This document shows positions 44,335 to 52,606 of a stretch of DNA of 64,000 nt, one piece after another. Under the pieces are notes generated by a model. That model worked only from the letters and a program-made list of their open reading frames with translations. It did not search any database and was not told the DNA's origin. The stretch lies in assembly GCF_010093345.1 (NCBI RefSeq), contig NZ_PDWT01000003.1, forward strand, positions 248,001 to 312,000. The letters run 5' to 3'. The first letter of the stretch is position 1. Every line of letters begins with the position of its first letter. Position numbers and translations under genes: made by a program. Source of the stretch: Pseudoxanthomonas yeongjuensis. Lineage in GTDB: Bacteria; Pseudomonadota; Gammaproteobacteria; Xanthomonadales; Xanthomonadaceae.

Positions 44335-44365
44335 ATTGTAAATGACACCGGTTTACCATATACAA
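44335..44365. promoter_or_regulatory. Bidirectional promoter with embedded LacI-type operator
   Basis: On the plus strand TTGTAA (44336-44341), a 17-bp spacer and TATACA (44359-44364) form a good sigma-70 promoter for the hydratase/TRAP operon. On the minus strand TTGTAT (44365-44360) and TACAAT (44340-44335) with a 19-bp spacer could drive the pectate lyase. The operator motif AATGACACCGGTTTACC (44341-44357) fills the shared spacer, so one bound repressor would block both. Confidence 0.7.
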
Positions 44366-44423
44366 GCCATCGACCCCTGCTGTCCATCGGCAGTGCAGCA
44401 AACCAGACCATTGGAGAGGCCGA

Positions 44424-45281
44424 TTGGGCACTCGCGAAAGTGTTGAGGAAACTGTTCCCGGATCCCCGGATCTGGCGGCGATCGCCGTCGGTTTCGTGCA
44501 GGCGCGCCTGCAGGGAAGCTCCCTGGCCGGGTTTCCCGGCGACATCCCGGCGGACCTGGTTACCGCCTATCAAGTGCAGGATCTGGCCATCGCGCGCTGG
44601 CCGGACCGCCTCGTCGGCTGGAAGGTCGGCTACATCGCCGCCGAGCGCCGCGATGCTTCCGGCGACGAACGCCTGCTCGGCCCGATCTTCGCCCGCGGCT
44701 TGCTGCCCGCCTTCGACGGCGAAGTGCAGATCCCGGTCTTCGCCGGCGGTTTCGCCGCGATCGAAGCCGAGTACGTGCTGCAACTGCTGGCCGATGCGCC
44801 CACGGACAAGACCGACTGGACCCCCGAAGAAGCCGCATCGCTGCCGGCGACGCTGCATGTCGGCATTGAGATAGCCAGCAGCCCGCTGGCGACGATCAAC
44901 GTGCTGGGACCGCGCGTGGTGGTTTCCGATTTCGGCAACAACAACGGCCTGGTCCTGGGCCGGGAAATTCCGGACTGGAAATCGATACCCGAGGATCAAC
45001 TGACCTGCACGACCTTCATCGAAGGCCAACAGGTCGGCAGCGGTGGCGCGACCACACTGCCCGGCGGCTTGCGTGCGGCCTTCGCCTTCGCGCTTTCGCG
45101 CTCGGCGCGACGCGGTCGCCCGTTGAAAGCGGGCGAGCTGATCGCCACCGGCAACGCCACCGGCATCCACGACATCGTCGCCGGGCAACAGGGACGGATC
45201 AGCTTCGGCGGTTTCGGCGACATCCAATGCCGCGCACGGCCTGCGGCGCCTTTGCAGATGCAGGCAGAGACCGGCGCATGA
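44424..45281 (+). CDS. Fumarylacetoacetase-family hydratase/hydrolase (2-keto-4-pentenoate hydratase-like)
   Basis: A 285-aa protein of the 2-keto-4-pentenoate hydratase/MhpD-like branch of the FAH superfamily. LVGWKVGY, GPIFARGLL, IEAEYVLQLL (metal-binding acid residues), HVGIEIA and LIATGNATGIHDI follow the family order. The start is an unusual TTG (44424-44426) with GGAGAGG just upstream. Its stop overlaps the TRAP binding-protein start by 4 bp. In a uronate locus it might act on a keto-acid breakdown product; its true substrate is unknown. Confidence 0.8.
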   Translation: MGTRESVEETVPGSPDLAAIAVGFVQARLQGSSLAGFPGDIPADLVTAYQVQDLAIARWPDRLVGWKVGYIAAERRDASGDERLLGPIFARGLLPAFDGEVQIPVFAGGFAAIEAEYVLQLLADAPTDKTDWTPEEAASLPATLHVGIEIASSPLATINVLGPRVVVSDFGNNNGLVLGREIPDWKSIPEDQLTCTTFIEGQQVGSGGATTLPGGLRAAFAFALSRSARRGRPLKAGELIATGNATGIHDIVAGQQGRISFGGFGDIQCRARPAAPLQMQAETGA

Positions 45282-46273
45282 TCAACCGACGCCAATTCAT
45301 CGGCGCGGGCATCGCCGCCGCATGCGCCACGCCGCTGGCTTCGCTGCCGGCCAATGCCAACGTCGCCGATGGCGTGCTCACCGCGACCGACGTGCATGTC
45401 AGCGACTACCCCACGGTGCAGGCGGTGCGCTGGATAGGCCAGACCCTGGAGCGCGAGACCGCCGGGCGCCTGCGCATCCGCCTCTATCATTCCGGCCAGC
45501 TCGGGCGCGAAGCCGAATCGATCGACATGGCCCGCTACGGCGCCATCGACATGACCCGGGTGTATGCGGGCGCGTTGAACAACGCCTTCCCGCTGACCCA
45601 GGCCCTGTGCCTGCCCTACGTCTTCGATTCGGTCGCGCACATGCGCCGGGCCATGGACGAAGGCGTGGGCGATGCGGTGCTGCGCGGCTTCGAAAGCCGC
45701 GAACTGGTCGGGCTGGCGATCTACGATTCGGGCGCGCGCTGCTTCTACAACGCGCGCCGGCCGATCGTCGAGCCGGCCGACCTGCACGGCATGAAGATCC
45801 GCGTGCCGGCCTCCGACATCTTCATCGAGATGCTGCGCCTGTTCGGCGCCAACCCCACGCCGCTGTCGCTGGGCGAGGTGTTCTCGGGCATGGAGACGCA
45901 CATGATCGACGGCGCGGAAAACAACCTGCGCAGTTTCCATTCCAGCCGCCATTTCGAAGCGGCGAAATACTGGTCGCAGAGCGAGCATTCCTACGCCCCC
46001 GACGTGCTGCTGGTGTCGCGGCGCAGCCTGGAGGCGATGGCGCCCGGCGACCGCCGGCTGCTGATCGACACAGCGCGACAGTCGGTCAAGGTGATGCGCG
46101 AACTGTGGGACGAATCGGAGAACGCCGCGCGCAAGGCGATCCTGGCCCACGGCGTGCACTTCAACGCCGTCGACATGGCCGCGTTCCGGCGCGCTGCGCA
46201 GCCATTGCTGGACGAATACCTGCGCCATCCCGACCTCGATTCCCTCTACCGTCGCATCCGCGACCTCGCCTGA
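45278..46273 (+). CDS. TRAP transporter solute-binding protein (DctP family)
   Basis: A 331-aa periplasmic binding protein. It carries a twin-arginine-like signal (MINRRQFIGAGIAAACATP). Family features: LYHSGQLGREAESIDMARYGAIDMTRVY, FYNARRPIVEPADLHGMKIRVP with the conserved Arg that clamps the ligand carboxylate, and LSLGEVFSGMETHMIDGAENN. It would bind an acidic sugar such as an unsaturated galacturonide or uronate and hand it to the Q/M permease. First of three TRAP genes, overlapping the hydratase gene. Confidence 0.92.
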   Translation: MINRRQFIGAGIAAACATPLASLPANANVADGVLTATDVHVSDYPTVQAVRWIGQTLERETAGRLRIRLYHSGQLGREAESIDMARYGAIDMTRVYAGALNNAFPLTQALCLPYVFDSVAHMRRAMDEGVGDAVLRGFESRELVGLAIYDSGARCFYNARRPIVEPADLHGMKIRVPASDIFIEMLRLFGANPTPLSLGEVFSGMETHMIDGAENNLRSFHSSRHFEAAKYWSQSEHSYAPDVLLVSRRSLEAMAPGDRRLLIDTARQSVKVMRELWDESENAARKAILAHGVHFNAVDMAAFRRAAQPLLDEYLRHPDLDSLYRRIRDLA

Positions 46274-46283
46274 GCGCACCGCG

Positions 46284-46811
46284 ATGTCCGCAGCCACGCC
46301 GAATCCTCCTTCCCGCAGCCTGCCGCGACGCGCCATCGGCCTGCTCTCCGCCATCGCCATCGGCATCGCCGCCGCCGCGCTGGTCGGCCTGGTCATCGTG
46401 CAGGGCTGGCAGGTGATCGCCCGCTACGTGCTCAACGATTCGCCGAGCTGGACCGAGCCGGTCACCGTGCTGCTGCTGAGCACCGCGATGAGCCTGGGCG
46501 CCGCCGCGGGCGTGCATACCCGGCGCCATTTCAGTTTCCACCTGTTCGCCGACGCGGCGGGTCCGGCGGCGCGGCGCCTGTTGCAGGTGGTGCCGGCCGC
46601 GGTGATCGCGGCGATCGGCGCGACCCTGGCCTACTGGGGCTGGATATTGCTGCTGGATGGATGGGACATACCGACTGCCGGCGCCGACATCCCGCTGAGC
46701 ATCAACTACCTGCCGCTTTCGATCGGCGGCCTGCTGATGGCGGCGTTCGCGCTCGAGCAACTGTTCGACGCGCTGGCCGGCACCGACTCCGCCATCGAAG
46801 GAGCCCGCTGA
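46284..46811 (+). CDS. TRAP transporter small permease (DctQ family)
   Basis: A 175-aa protein with four transmembrane helices, including GWQVIARYVLNDSPSWTEPVTVLLL, the hallmark of DctQ subunits. It pairs with the large permease (3-bp gap) for sodium-driven uptake of the ligand brought by the binding protein. Confidence 0.92.
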   Translation: MSAATPNPPSRSLPRRAIGLLSAIAIGIAAAALVGLVIVQGWQVIARYVLNDSPSWTEPVTVLLLSTAMSLGAAAGVHTRRHFSFHLFADAAGPAARRLLQVVPAAVIAAIGATLAYWGWILLLDGWDIPTAGADIPLSINYLPLSIGGLLMAAFALEQLFDALAGTDSAIEGAR

Positions 46812-46814
46812 GCC

Positions 46815-48098
46815 ATGGGCATCACGATCCTGTTCTCGCTGTTCGCCGTGCTCCTGCTGATCGGCGTGCCGGTCGCCTATGCGCTGGCCGCCGCTTCGCT
46901 GGCGACCCTGTGGTATCTGGACCTGCCCGCCATCGTGCTGGTCCAGCAGATCTCGGCCGGCAGCGGTTCGGCCGCGCTGATCGCGATCCCGCTTTTCATC
47001 TTCGCCGGCGAGATCATGATGCGCGGCGGCATATCCGAGCGCCTGATCAGCCTGGCCTCGTCGCTGGTCGGGCGCCTGCGCGGCGGCCTGGGCCAGGTCA
47101 GCATCCTGTCCTCGCTGTTCTTCGGCGGCGTGTCCGGTTCGGCCATCGCCGATGTCTCGGCGATCGGCGGAACCATGATCCCGCAGATGGTCAAGCGCGG
47201 TTACGACCGCGACTTCGCCGTCAACGTCAGCATCACCGCGGCGCTGGTGGCGCTGCTGGTGCCGCCTTCGCACAACCTGATCCTGTTTTCGGCCGCGGCC
47301 GGCGGCGGCCTGTCCATCGCCGACCTGTTCGCCGCCGGCATCGTCCCGGCGTTGTTGATGACGGTGGTGCTGATGTTCACCGGCTGGGTCGTGGCGCGCC
47401 GTCGCGGCTACGGCGTGGAGCCCTTCCCCGGCCTGCGCGTGGTGATGCTGCGGACGGTGTCCGCGCTGCCCGGCCTGGGGCTGGTGGCGTTGATCTTCAT
47501 CGGCATCCGCGCCGGCGTCTTCACCGCGGTGGAGAGCGCGGCGATCGCCGTGGTCTATGCGCTGCTGGTGACCAGCGCGCTGTACCGGCAACTGGGCCTG
47601 CGCGAATTCTTCGCCACGGTCACCCATGCGGCGCGGACCACCGGCGTGATCCTGTTCGTGATCGCCACCGCGGCCGCGTTCGGCTGGCTGCTGGCCTACC
47701 TGGAAGTCCCCACCGCCGCGGTGCAGGCGCTGCAGTCGATCGCCCACAACAAATACCTGGTCCTGTTGCTGATCATCGTGGTCCTGCTGCTGCTGGGCAC
47801 CTTCATGGACCTGGCGCCGATGATCCTGATCTGCACGCCGATCTTCCTGCCCGTGGCCAAGGCCTACGGCATCGACCCGATCCAGTTCGGGCTGGTGCTG
47901 GTGCTGACCGGCGGCATCGGCCTGGTCACCCCGCCGGTGGGATCGGTGCTGTTCATCGGCACCGCCATCGGCAAGATCACCGTGGCCGAAAGCATGAAGA
48001 GCATCTGGCCATTCTGGCTGGCCGGGCTGGCGGTACTGCTGCTGGTCGCGTTCTTCCCCGGCCTGTCGCTGTGGCTGCCCGCGCTGCTCAGGGCCTGA
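46815..48098 (+). CDS. TRAP transporter large permease (DctM family)
   Basis: A 427-aa integral membrane protein with about 12 helices. Motifs: PLFIFAGEIMMRGGI, FFGGVSGSAIADVSAIGGTMIPQMVKRGYD, LVPPSHNLILF and the C-terminal GLVTPPVGSVLFIGTAIGKI, all typical of DctM. It forms the sodium-coupled transport channel with the small permease. Followed by 104 bp and then the LacI regulator gene. Confidence 0.95.
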   Translation: MGITILFSLFAVLLLIGVPVAYALAAASLATLWYLDLPAIVLVQQISAGSGSAALIAIPLFIFAGEIMMRGGISERLISLASSLVGRLRGGLGQVSILSSLFFGGVSGSAIADVSAIGGTMIPQMVKRGYDRDFAVNVSITAALVALLVPPSHNLILFSAAAGGGLSIADLFAAGIVPALLMTVVLMFTGWVVARRRGYGVEPFPGLRVVMLRTVSALPGLGLVALIFIGIRAGVFTAVESAAIAVVYALLVTSALYRQLGLREFFATVTHAARTTGVILFVIATAAAFGWLLAYLEVPTAAVQALQSIAHNKYLVLLLIIVVLLLLGTFMDLAPMILICTPIFLPVAKAYGIDPIQFGLVLVLTGGIGLVTPPVGSVLFIGTAIGKITVAESMKSIWPFWLAGLAVLLLVAFFPGLSLWLPALLRA

Positions 48099-48202
48099 CG
48101 CCCGCCCTGCGCGCCGGGAACGTGGACTTTCCGCACGGCGCGCTGCGCCGGCGATACGCAAGCTAGAATCAATCCATCCACCCTCTCCAGACACTGACGT
48201 CC

Positions 48203-49258
48203 ATGCCCGCGCGCAAGAAGCCAGAAACGCCCGTTCCGCCCTCCGCCCCGGGCAAGGCATCGACGATCAACGACATCGCGCGGCTGTCCGGGGTTTCCAA
48301 GAAGACCGTGTCGCGGATCATCAACCACTCGCCGCTGGTGCGTAAGGACACGCGCGAGAAAGTGGAAGCGCTGATGCGCCAGGTCGGTTATGCGCCGGAC
48401 CCGATGGCGCGCGGCCTGGCCTTCCGCAAGTCGTTCCTGATCGGCATGGTCTACGACAACCCGACCGCGCAGTACATCGTCAACATGCAGTACGGGGCGC
48501 TGGACGCGATCCGCGATTCGGGCTTCGAGCTGGTCGTGCATCCCTGCGACAGCCGCAATCCCAACTACATCGACGGGGTGCGCCGCTTCGTCCAGCAACA
48601 GAAACTGCACGGGGTGATGCTGGTGCCGCGCGTCTCCGAGGACCAGGCCCTGGCCGACACGCTGCTGGAAATCGGCTGCCGCTACGTGCGCATCGCCCCG
48701 GTGGCGATGGACGACATGTCGCGCATGGTCGTGACCCACGACCGCGACGGCGCCGCCGAAGCGGCCGATTACCTGCACATGCTCGGCCATCGCGACATCG
48801 CCCTGATCACCGGCCCCAACAACTACCGTTCTGCGCTGGAACGCACTTCCGGTTTCGTCGAAGCGCTAGGGCGCCACGGCGTCGAGCCGCCGAAGTCGCG
48901 CATCATCGAAGCCGGCTACACCTTCGAATCCGGCGTCGCCGCCGCGGAAAAACTCCTGGCCGGCAGGCAGCGTCCCACCGCGATCTTCACCGGCAACGAC
49001 GAAATGGCCGCCGGCGTGTACAAGGTCGCGCTGCGTTCGGGGATCAGCATCCCGCAGCAGTTGTCGGTGGTCGGCTTCGACGACAGCTCGCTGGCTTCGC
49101 GCCTATGGCCCTCGTTGACCAGCGTGCGCCGCCCGACCCGCGATACCGGGCGCCTGGCCGCGTCGATGCTGGTCCAGCCCGATGCCTCCGCGGTCGTTTC
49201 CTCGGCCAGCGTGCGTCCGCACCTGGTGATCCGCGATTCCTGCCAGCCGCCGGGCTGA
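48203..49258 (+). CDS. LacI-family regulator, probable repressor of the pectin locus
   Basis: A 351-aa regulator. The HTH lies at residues about 21-45 (STINDIARLSGVSKKTVSRIINHSP) with a hinge around GYAPDPMARGLA, and a periplasmic-binding-protein-like effector domain follows (GMVYDNPTAQY, HDRDGAAEAADYL, FTGNDEMAAGVYKVALRSGI, LSVVGFDDSSLA). The Asp, Arg and aromatic residues of the sugar-binding pocket appear intact. It lies inside the uronate locus, so the shared AATGACACCGG-type motif is its likely operator. The effector may be KDG, KDPG or a galacturonide. A basic, Pro-rich 20-residue N-terminal extension precedes the HTH. Confidence 0.9.
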   Translation: MPARKKPETPVPPSAPGKASTINDIARLSGVSKKTVSRIINHSPLVRKDTREKVEALMRQVGYAPDPMARGLAFRKSFLIGMVYDNPTAQYIVNMQYGALDAIRDSGFELVVHPCDSRNPNYIDGVRRFVQQQKLHGVMLVPRVSEDQALADTLLEIGCRYVRIAPVAMDDMSRMVVTHDRDGAAEAADYLHMLGHRDIALITGPNNYRSALERTSGFVEALGRHGVEPPKSRIIEAGYTFESGVAAAEKLLAGRQRPTAIFTGNDEMAAGVYKVALRSGISIPQQLSVVGFDDSSLASRLWPSLTSVRRPTRDTGRLAASMLVQPDASAVVSSASVRPHLVIRDSCQPPG

Positions 49259-49308
49259 ATCGATGGCGGGAAATGCATTTCCCGAATTGCCGCGAAAGAC
49301 CGCACCCC

Positions 49309-49390
49309 GTAGGAGCGCCCCTTGGGCGCGAGCTCTCCGTCAGGTATCGGCAACCTGGAAGAAGAGCTCGCGCCCAAGGGGCGCTCCTAC
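49309..49390. repeat. REP-like inverted repeat (family A variant)
   Basis: GTAGGAGCGCCCCTTGGGCG at the left and its complement CGCCCAAGGGGCGCTCCTAC at the right, perfectly paired, with about 35 bp of centre. Compared with the 3182 copy the inner bases changed together on both arms (CCCATGGG to CCCCTTGGG), a compensated change. It lies between the lacI stop and the kduI promoter. Confidence 0.85.
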
Positions 49391-49411
49391 GGCACCTCTG
49401 CCGCAGCGCGA

Positions 49412-49441
49412 AATGACACCGGTTACCGCAAAGGCTAGACT
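49412..49441 (+). promoter_or_regulatory. kduI: kduI promoter with LacI-type operator
   Basis: The operator AATGACACCGGTTACC (49412-49427) overlaps a -35 element ATGACA (49413-49418). After 17 bp comes TAGACT (49436-49441) as -10. It lies 75 bp before the kduI start. Repressor binding would occlude the -35 box. Confidence 0.65.
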
Positions 49442-49515
49442 GCCTGCTTCCAGCCCCTGGCGAAGCGACTGATTCTGACTGGACTGTCCCCGCCGATTCC
49501 TGCACGGAGCCTGCC

Positions 49516-50364
49516 ATGTACTGCAAGACCTACCACGCCACCCACCCCGACATGATGGCCGGCGCCAGCAACGACCAGTTGCGCGACCGTTACCTGGTCA
49601 GCGGCCTGTTCGTGGCCGACAGCGTGCAGCTCAACTATTCGCACAACGAACGCTTCGTGATCGGCGGCGCCGCGCCGGTGTCCGGGCCCGTGCAACTGCC
49701 GAAGCAGACCGAGCCCGCCTCGGCCGCCGGCCGTCCCTTCCTGGAACGCCGCGAACTGGGCGTGATCAATGTCGGCGCCGGCGCCGGCAAGGTCAGCGTC
49801 GATGGCACCGCCTACGCACTGGGGCCGAAGGACGGCCTGTACGTGGCGATGGGCAGTGCCGAGGTCTCGTTCGAATCCGACGATGCGGCCAATCCGGCGA
49901 AGTTCTACCTGACGTCCACGCCGGCGCATGCGCGCTTCGAGACCAGGGCCCTGGCGATCAAGGATGCGGTGGCGCTGGAACGCGGCTCGCTGGAGACCAG
50001 CAACGAACGCACCATCTACCAGTACATCGTGCCGGCCACCTGTCAGTCCTCGCAGTTGCTGCTGGGCCTGACCGTGCTCAAGACCGGCAGCGTCTGGAAC
50101 ACCATGCCCCCGCACCTGCACGACCGCCGCAGCGAGGTCTATTTCTACTTCGACCTGGGCGACAACGACCGCGTCTACCACTTCATGGGCGAACCCGACG
50201 CGCAACGCCACATCGTGGTCGCCGATGGCGAAGCGGTGGTGTCGCCGCCGTGGTCGATCCACATGGGCTCGGGCACCAGCAACTACTGCTTCATCTGGGC
50301 GATGGGCGGCGAGAACCTGGACTACACCGACATGAACGTCCTCGACATCTGCCAGTTGAAGTGA
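49516..50364 (+). CDS. kduI: 5-dehydro-4-deoxy-D-glucuronate isomerase
   Basis: A 282-aa cupin-fold zinc isomerase that converts 5-keto-4-deoxyuronate, made from unsaturated galacturonides, into 2,5-diketo-3-deoxygluconate. The metal ligands His200, His202 and Glu207 ([12 protein letters not shown]) and His249 (SIHMGSGT) are present. The C-terminus [11 protein letters not shown] fits KduI. Length matches E. coli KduI (278 aa). First gene of the kduI-kduD operon, 8 bp before kduD. Confidence 0.96.
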   Translation: MYCKTYHATHPDMMAGASNDQLRDRYLVSGLFVADSVQLNYSHNERFVIGGAAPVSGPVQLPKQTEPASAAGRPFLERRELGVINVGAGAGKVSVDGTAYALGPKDGLYVAMGSAEVSFESDDAANPAKFYLTSTPAHARFETRALAIKDAVALERGSLETSNERTIYQYIVPATCQSSQLLLGLTVLKTGSVWNTMPPHLHDRRSEVYFYFDLGDNDRVYHFMGEPDAQRHIVVADGEAVVSPPWSIHMGSGTSNYCFIWAMGGENLDYTDMNVLDICQLK

Positions 50365-50372
50365 GCGCGGAC

Positions 50373-51131
50373 ATGGCCAATCCCTTCGATCTGAGCGGTC
50401 GCGTCGCGCTGGTCACCGGCGCCAACACCGGTCTGGGCCAGGGCATCGCGGTCGCGCTGGCGCAGGCCGGCGCCGACATCGTGGCCGTCGGCCGCAGTGC
50501 CCCGACCGACACCGACACCGCCGTGCGCGCCGCTGGCCGTCGCCTGCTGTGGGTGGAGGCGACGCTGGACAGCATCGCCCCGGTCGGCGAGATAGTGCGG
50601 CGCGCGGTCGTCGAATTCGGCGCCATCGACATCCTGGTCAACAACGCCGGCATCATCCGCCGCAACGACTCGCTCGACTTCAGCGAGGAAGACTGGGACG
50701 CGGTGATGGACGTGAACCTGAAATCGGTGTTCTTCCTGGCCCAGGCTGCGGCGCGCTGGTGGGTGGCCAACGAGCGCGGCGGCAAGATCGTCAACATCGC
50801 CTCGATGCTGTCCTTCCAGGGCGGCATCCGCGTGCCTTCCTACACCGCCAGCAAGTCCGGCGTGCTCGGCATCACCCGCCTGCTGGCCAACGAGTGGGCG
50901 AGCAAGGGCATCAACGTCAACGCGATCGCGCCCGGTTATTTCGCCACCAACAACACCGAGGCGCTGCGCAACGACGAAGCGCGCAATCAGTCGATCCTGG
51001 AACGCATCCCCGCCGGCCACTGGGGCAAGCCCTCGGACCTGGGCGGCGCGGCGGTGTTCCTGTCGTCCGCGGCCTCCGACTACGTGCACGGCGCGGTCCT
51101 GCCGGTGGATGGCGGCTGGCTGGCGCGTTAG
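50373..51131 (+). CDS. kduD: 2-dehydro-3-deoxy-D-gluconate 5-dehydrogenase
   Basis: A 252-aa short-chain dehydrogenase/reductase that reduces 2,5-diketo-3-deoxygluconate to 2-keto-3-deoxygluconate, the KdgK substrate. NAD-binding TGANTGLGQGIA, NNAG, and catalytic Tyr157/Lys161 (YTASKSG) are intact; the final VDGGWLAR is typical. KduI lies directly upstream. Confidence 0.95.
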   Translation: MANPFDLSGRVALVTGANTGLGQGIAVALAQAGADIVAVGRSAPTDTDTAVRAAGRRLLWVEATLDSIAPVGEIVRRAVVEFGAIDILVNNAGIIRRNDSLDFSEEDWDAVMDVNLKSVFFLAQAAARWWVANERGGKIVNIASMLSFQGGIRVPSYTASKSGVLGITRLLANEWASKGINVNAIAPGYFATNNTEALRNDEARNQSILERIPAGHWGKPSDLGGAAVFLSSAASDYVHGAVLPVDGGWLAR

Positions 51132-51145
51132 CAACCTCCGCTTTC

Positions 51146-51209
51146 GTAGGAGCGACGTGAGTCGCGAATTGTTTTCCGAGAGTTCATTCGCGACTCACGT
51201 CGCTCCTAC
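51146..51209. repeat. REP-like inverted repeat, GTAG-headed (family B)
   Basis: GTAGGAGCGACGTGAGTCGCGAAT and its complement ATTCGCGACTCACGTCGCTCCTAC are perfectly paired around a 16-bp centre. The first nine bases are the same as family A. A decayed half-copy lies near 52404. It separates kduD from the acetylesterase-cupin gene. Confidence 0.85.
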
Positions 51210-51252
51210 GGATACGACCTCCATCCGCAACCCTTGGAATTGGAGAATCTGC

Positions 51253-52371
51253 ATGTCGAAGTGGCTTGTCCTGCTGACCCTTTCATTCGCGACGTGGCGG
51301 ATCTCGGCCGCCGAACCCGCGCATCGCGTGTTCATCGCCGGCGATTCCACCGCCAGCGCCTACGGCCCGGAACGCGCACCACGCACCGGCTGGGGCCAGG
51401 CGCTGCCGGGCTTCCTCGACAGTAGCTGGGAAGTACGCAACCACGCGCAGAGCGGACGCAGCTCGCGCAGTTTCATCGAACAGGGCTGGCTGGACGGCAT
51501 CGCCAGGGAGTTGCGCAAGGGCGACGTGTTGCTGGTCCAGTTCGGCCACAACGACGAGAAGATCGAAGACCCGACGCGCTACAACGAACCGCTGCACGAT
51601 TTCCCGCAGTGGCTGCTGCGCTATGTCGCGCTGGCGCGCGAACGCGGCGCCACCCCGATCCTGGTCACGCCGGTGGCGCGGCGCGAGTTCGACAAGACCC
51701 AGCTGCTGGACACGCATGGCCTGTATGCGCAGGCGGTGCGCGACCTGGCCGCGCGCGAACGGGTCGGCCTGATCGACCTCACCGCCAGCAGCATGGACTG
51801 GCTGCGAGCGCTGGGCGATGAGCCGTCGAAAGCCTTCTACATGCACGTGCCGGAACAGGGCCAGGCCGACGATACGCATTTCCAGACCAGCGGCGCGACC
51901 GCGGTCGCCTGCCTGGTGGTGGCCGCCTGGATCAAGCTCGACCCGTCGATGAAAGCGCACGTGGTCCGCGATACCGATTGCGGCGCGCGCGCCACCGCGC
52001 TGGCCGACCTCAAGGCGCAGGCGCATCCCTCGTCGGTGATCGACGAACGCGAACTGGCGGTGCTCCAACCCGGTCCGCATGGCGGCACCGGCGAAACCAC
52101 GGCCTATCCGTTCTTCGCCGATGCGCCGGACATGCCCTTCGTATTCCGCAAGCGCATGCTGCATCGTGGCGCCAGCACCGGCCTGCACCAGCACGACAAG
52201 GACGAGATCTATTACGTGCTCGCCGGCCGCGGCATCTACACCCTGGACGGCAAGACCCATGAAGTGCACGCCGGCAACGCCATGCTCACCCGCCCCGGCA
52301 GCACCCATTCGATCCGCCAGGCCGGCGACGAAGATCTGCAGCTGTTGATCATGTACGGACGCAACCCATAG
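51253..52371 (+). CDS. SGNH rhamnogalacturonan acetylesterase-like enzyme fused to a cupin
   Basis: A 372-aa exported protein. Signal peptide to about ISAAE. Residues 25-250 form an SGNH hydrolase: Ser32 in AGDST, GRSSRSF, FGHND and the Asp206/His209 pair in DDTHF, as in rhamnogalacturonan acetylesterases that deacetylate pectin side chains. Residues about 290-372 form a cupin with His312, His314, Glu318 (LHQHDKDEIYYVLAG) and a later His in PGSTHSI. The two domains are joined by about 50 residues. The catalytic metal site of the cupin looks complete, so it may bind metal or sugar. Last gene of the pectin locus. Confidence 0.87.
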   Translation: MSKWLVLLTLSFATWRISAAEPAHRVFIAGDSTASAYGPERAPRTGWGQALPGFLDSSWEVRNHAQSGRSSRSFIEQGWLDGIARELRKGDVLLVQFGHNDEKIEDPTRYNEPLHDFPQWLLRYVALARERGATPILVTPVARREFDKTQLLDTHGLYAQAVRDLAARERVGLIDLTASSMDWLRALGDEPSKAFYMHVPEQGQADDTHFQTSGATAVACLVVAAWIKLDPSMKAHVVRDTDCGARATALADLKAQAHPSSVIDERELAVLQPGPHGGTGETTAYPFFADAPDMPFVFRKRMLHRGASTGLHQHDKDEIYYVLAGRGIYTLDGKTHEVHAGNAMLTRPGSTHSIRQAGDEDLQLLIMYGRNP

Positions 52372-52606
52372 CGGTGAAGTCGTCGCGATAGAGCCTTATT
52401 GATGTGGATTCCGCGACTGGCATCGCTCCTGCGCACCAGACGAGACGCACGGGGCTTGCCTGGATTGTGGTGGTGCAGCCAGAATCTAGGTAGCCAATAA
52501 CGGATCCGGGAAAGCCATCAGGACATTGCGGATGAGGAACAGACCGGGTTCCGTCAAAAACTAGGGCGTGGGCTGGAGCAGTGTGCCGACCATGCCGACA
52601 TACTCC
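52372..52606. other. Intergenic stretch with a decayed repeat
   Basis: This 235-bp gap between convergent genes holds a degraded half of the family B repeat (GATTCCGCGACTGGCATCGCTCCTGCG, split here: GATTCCGCGACTG then GCATCGCTCCTGCG, near 52408-52434). No gene or convincing terminator was recognised. It separates the pectin locus from the surface-protein region. Confidence 0.5.

Noticed and set aside
46161-48260. 699-codon minus-strand frame over the TRAP genes
   Set aside because: Low-complexity Gln/Arg/Asp product opposite three clear TRAP genes.
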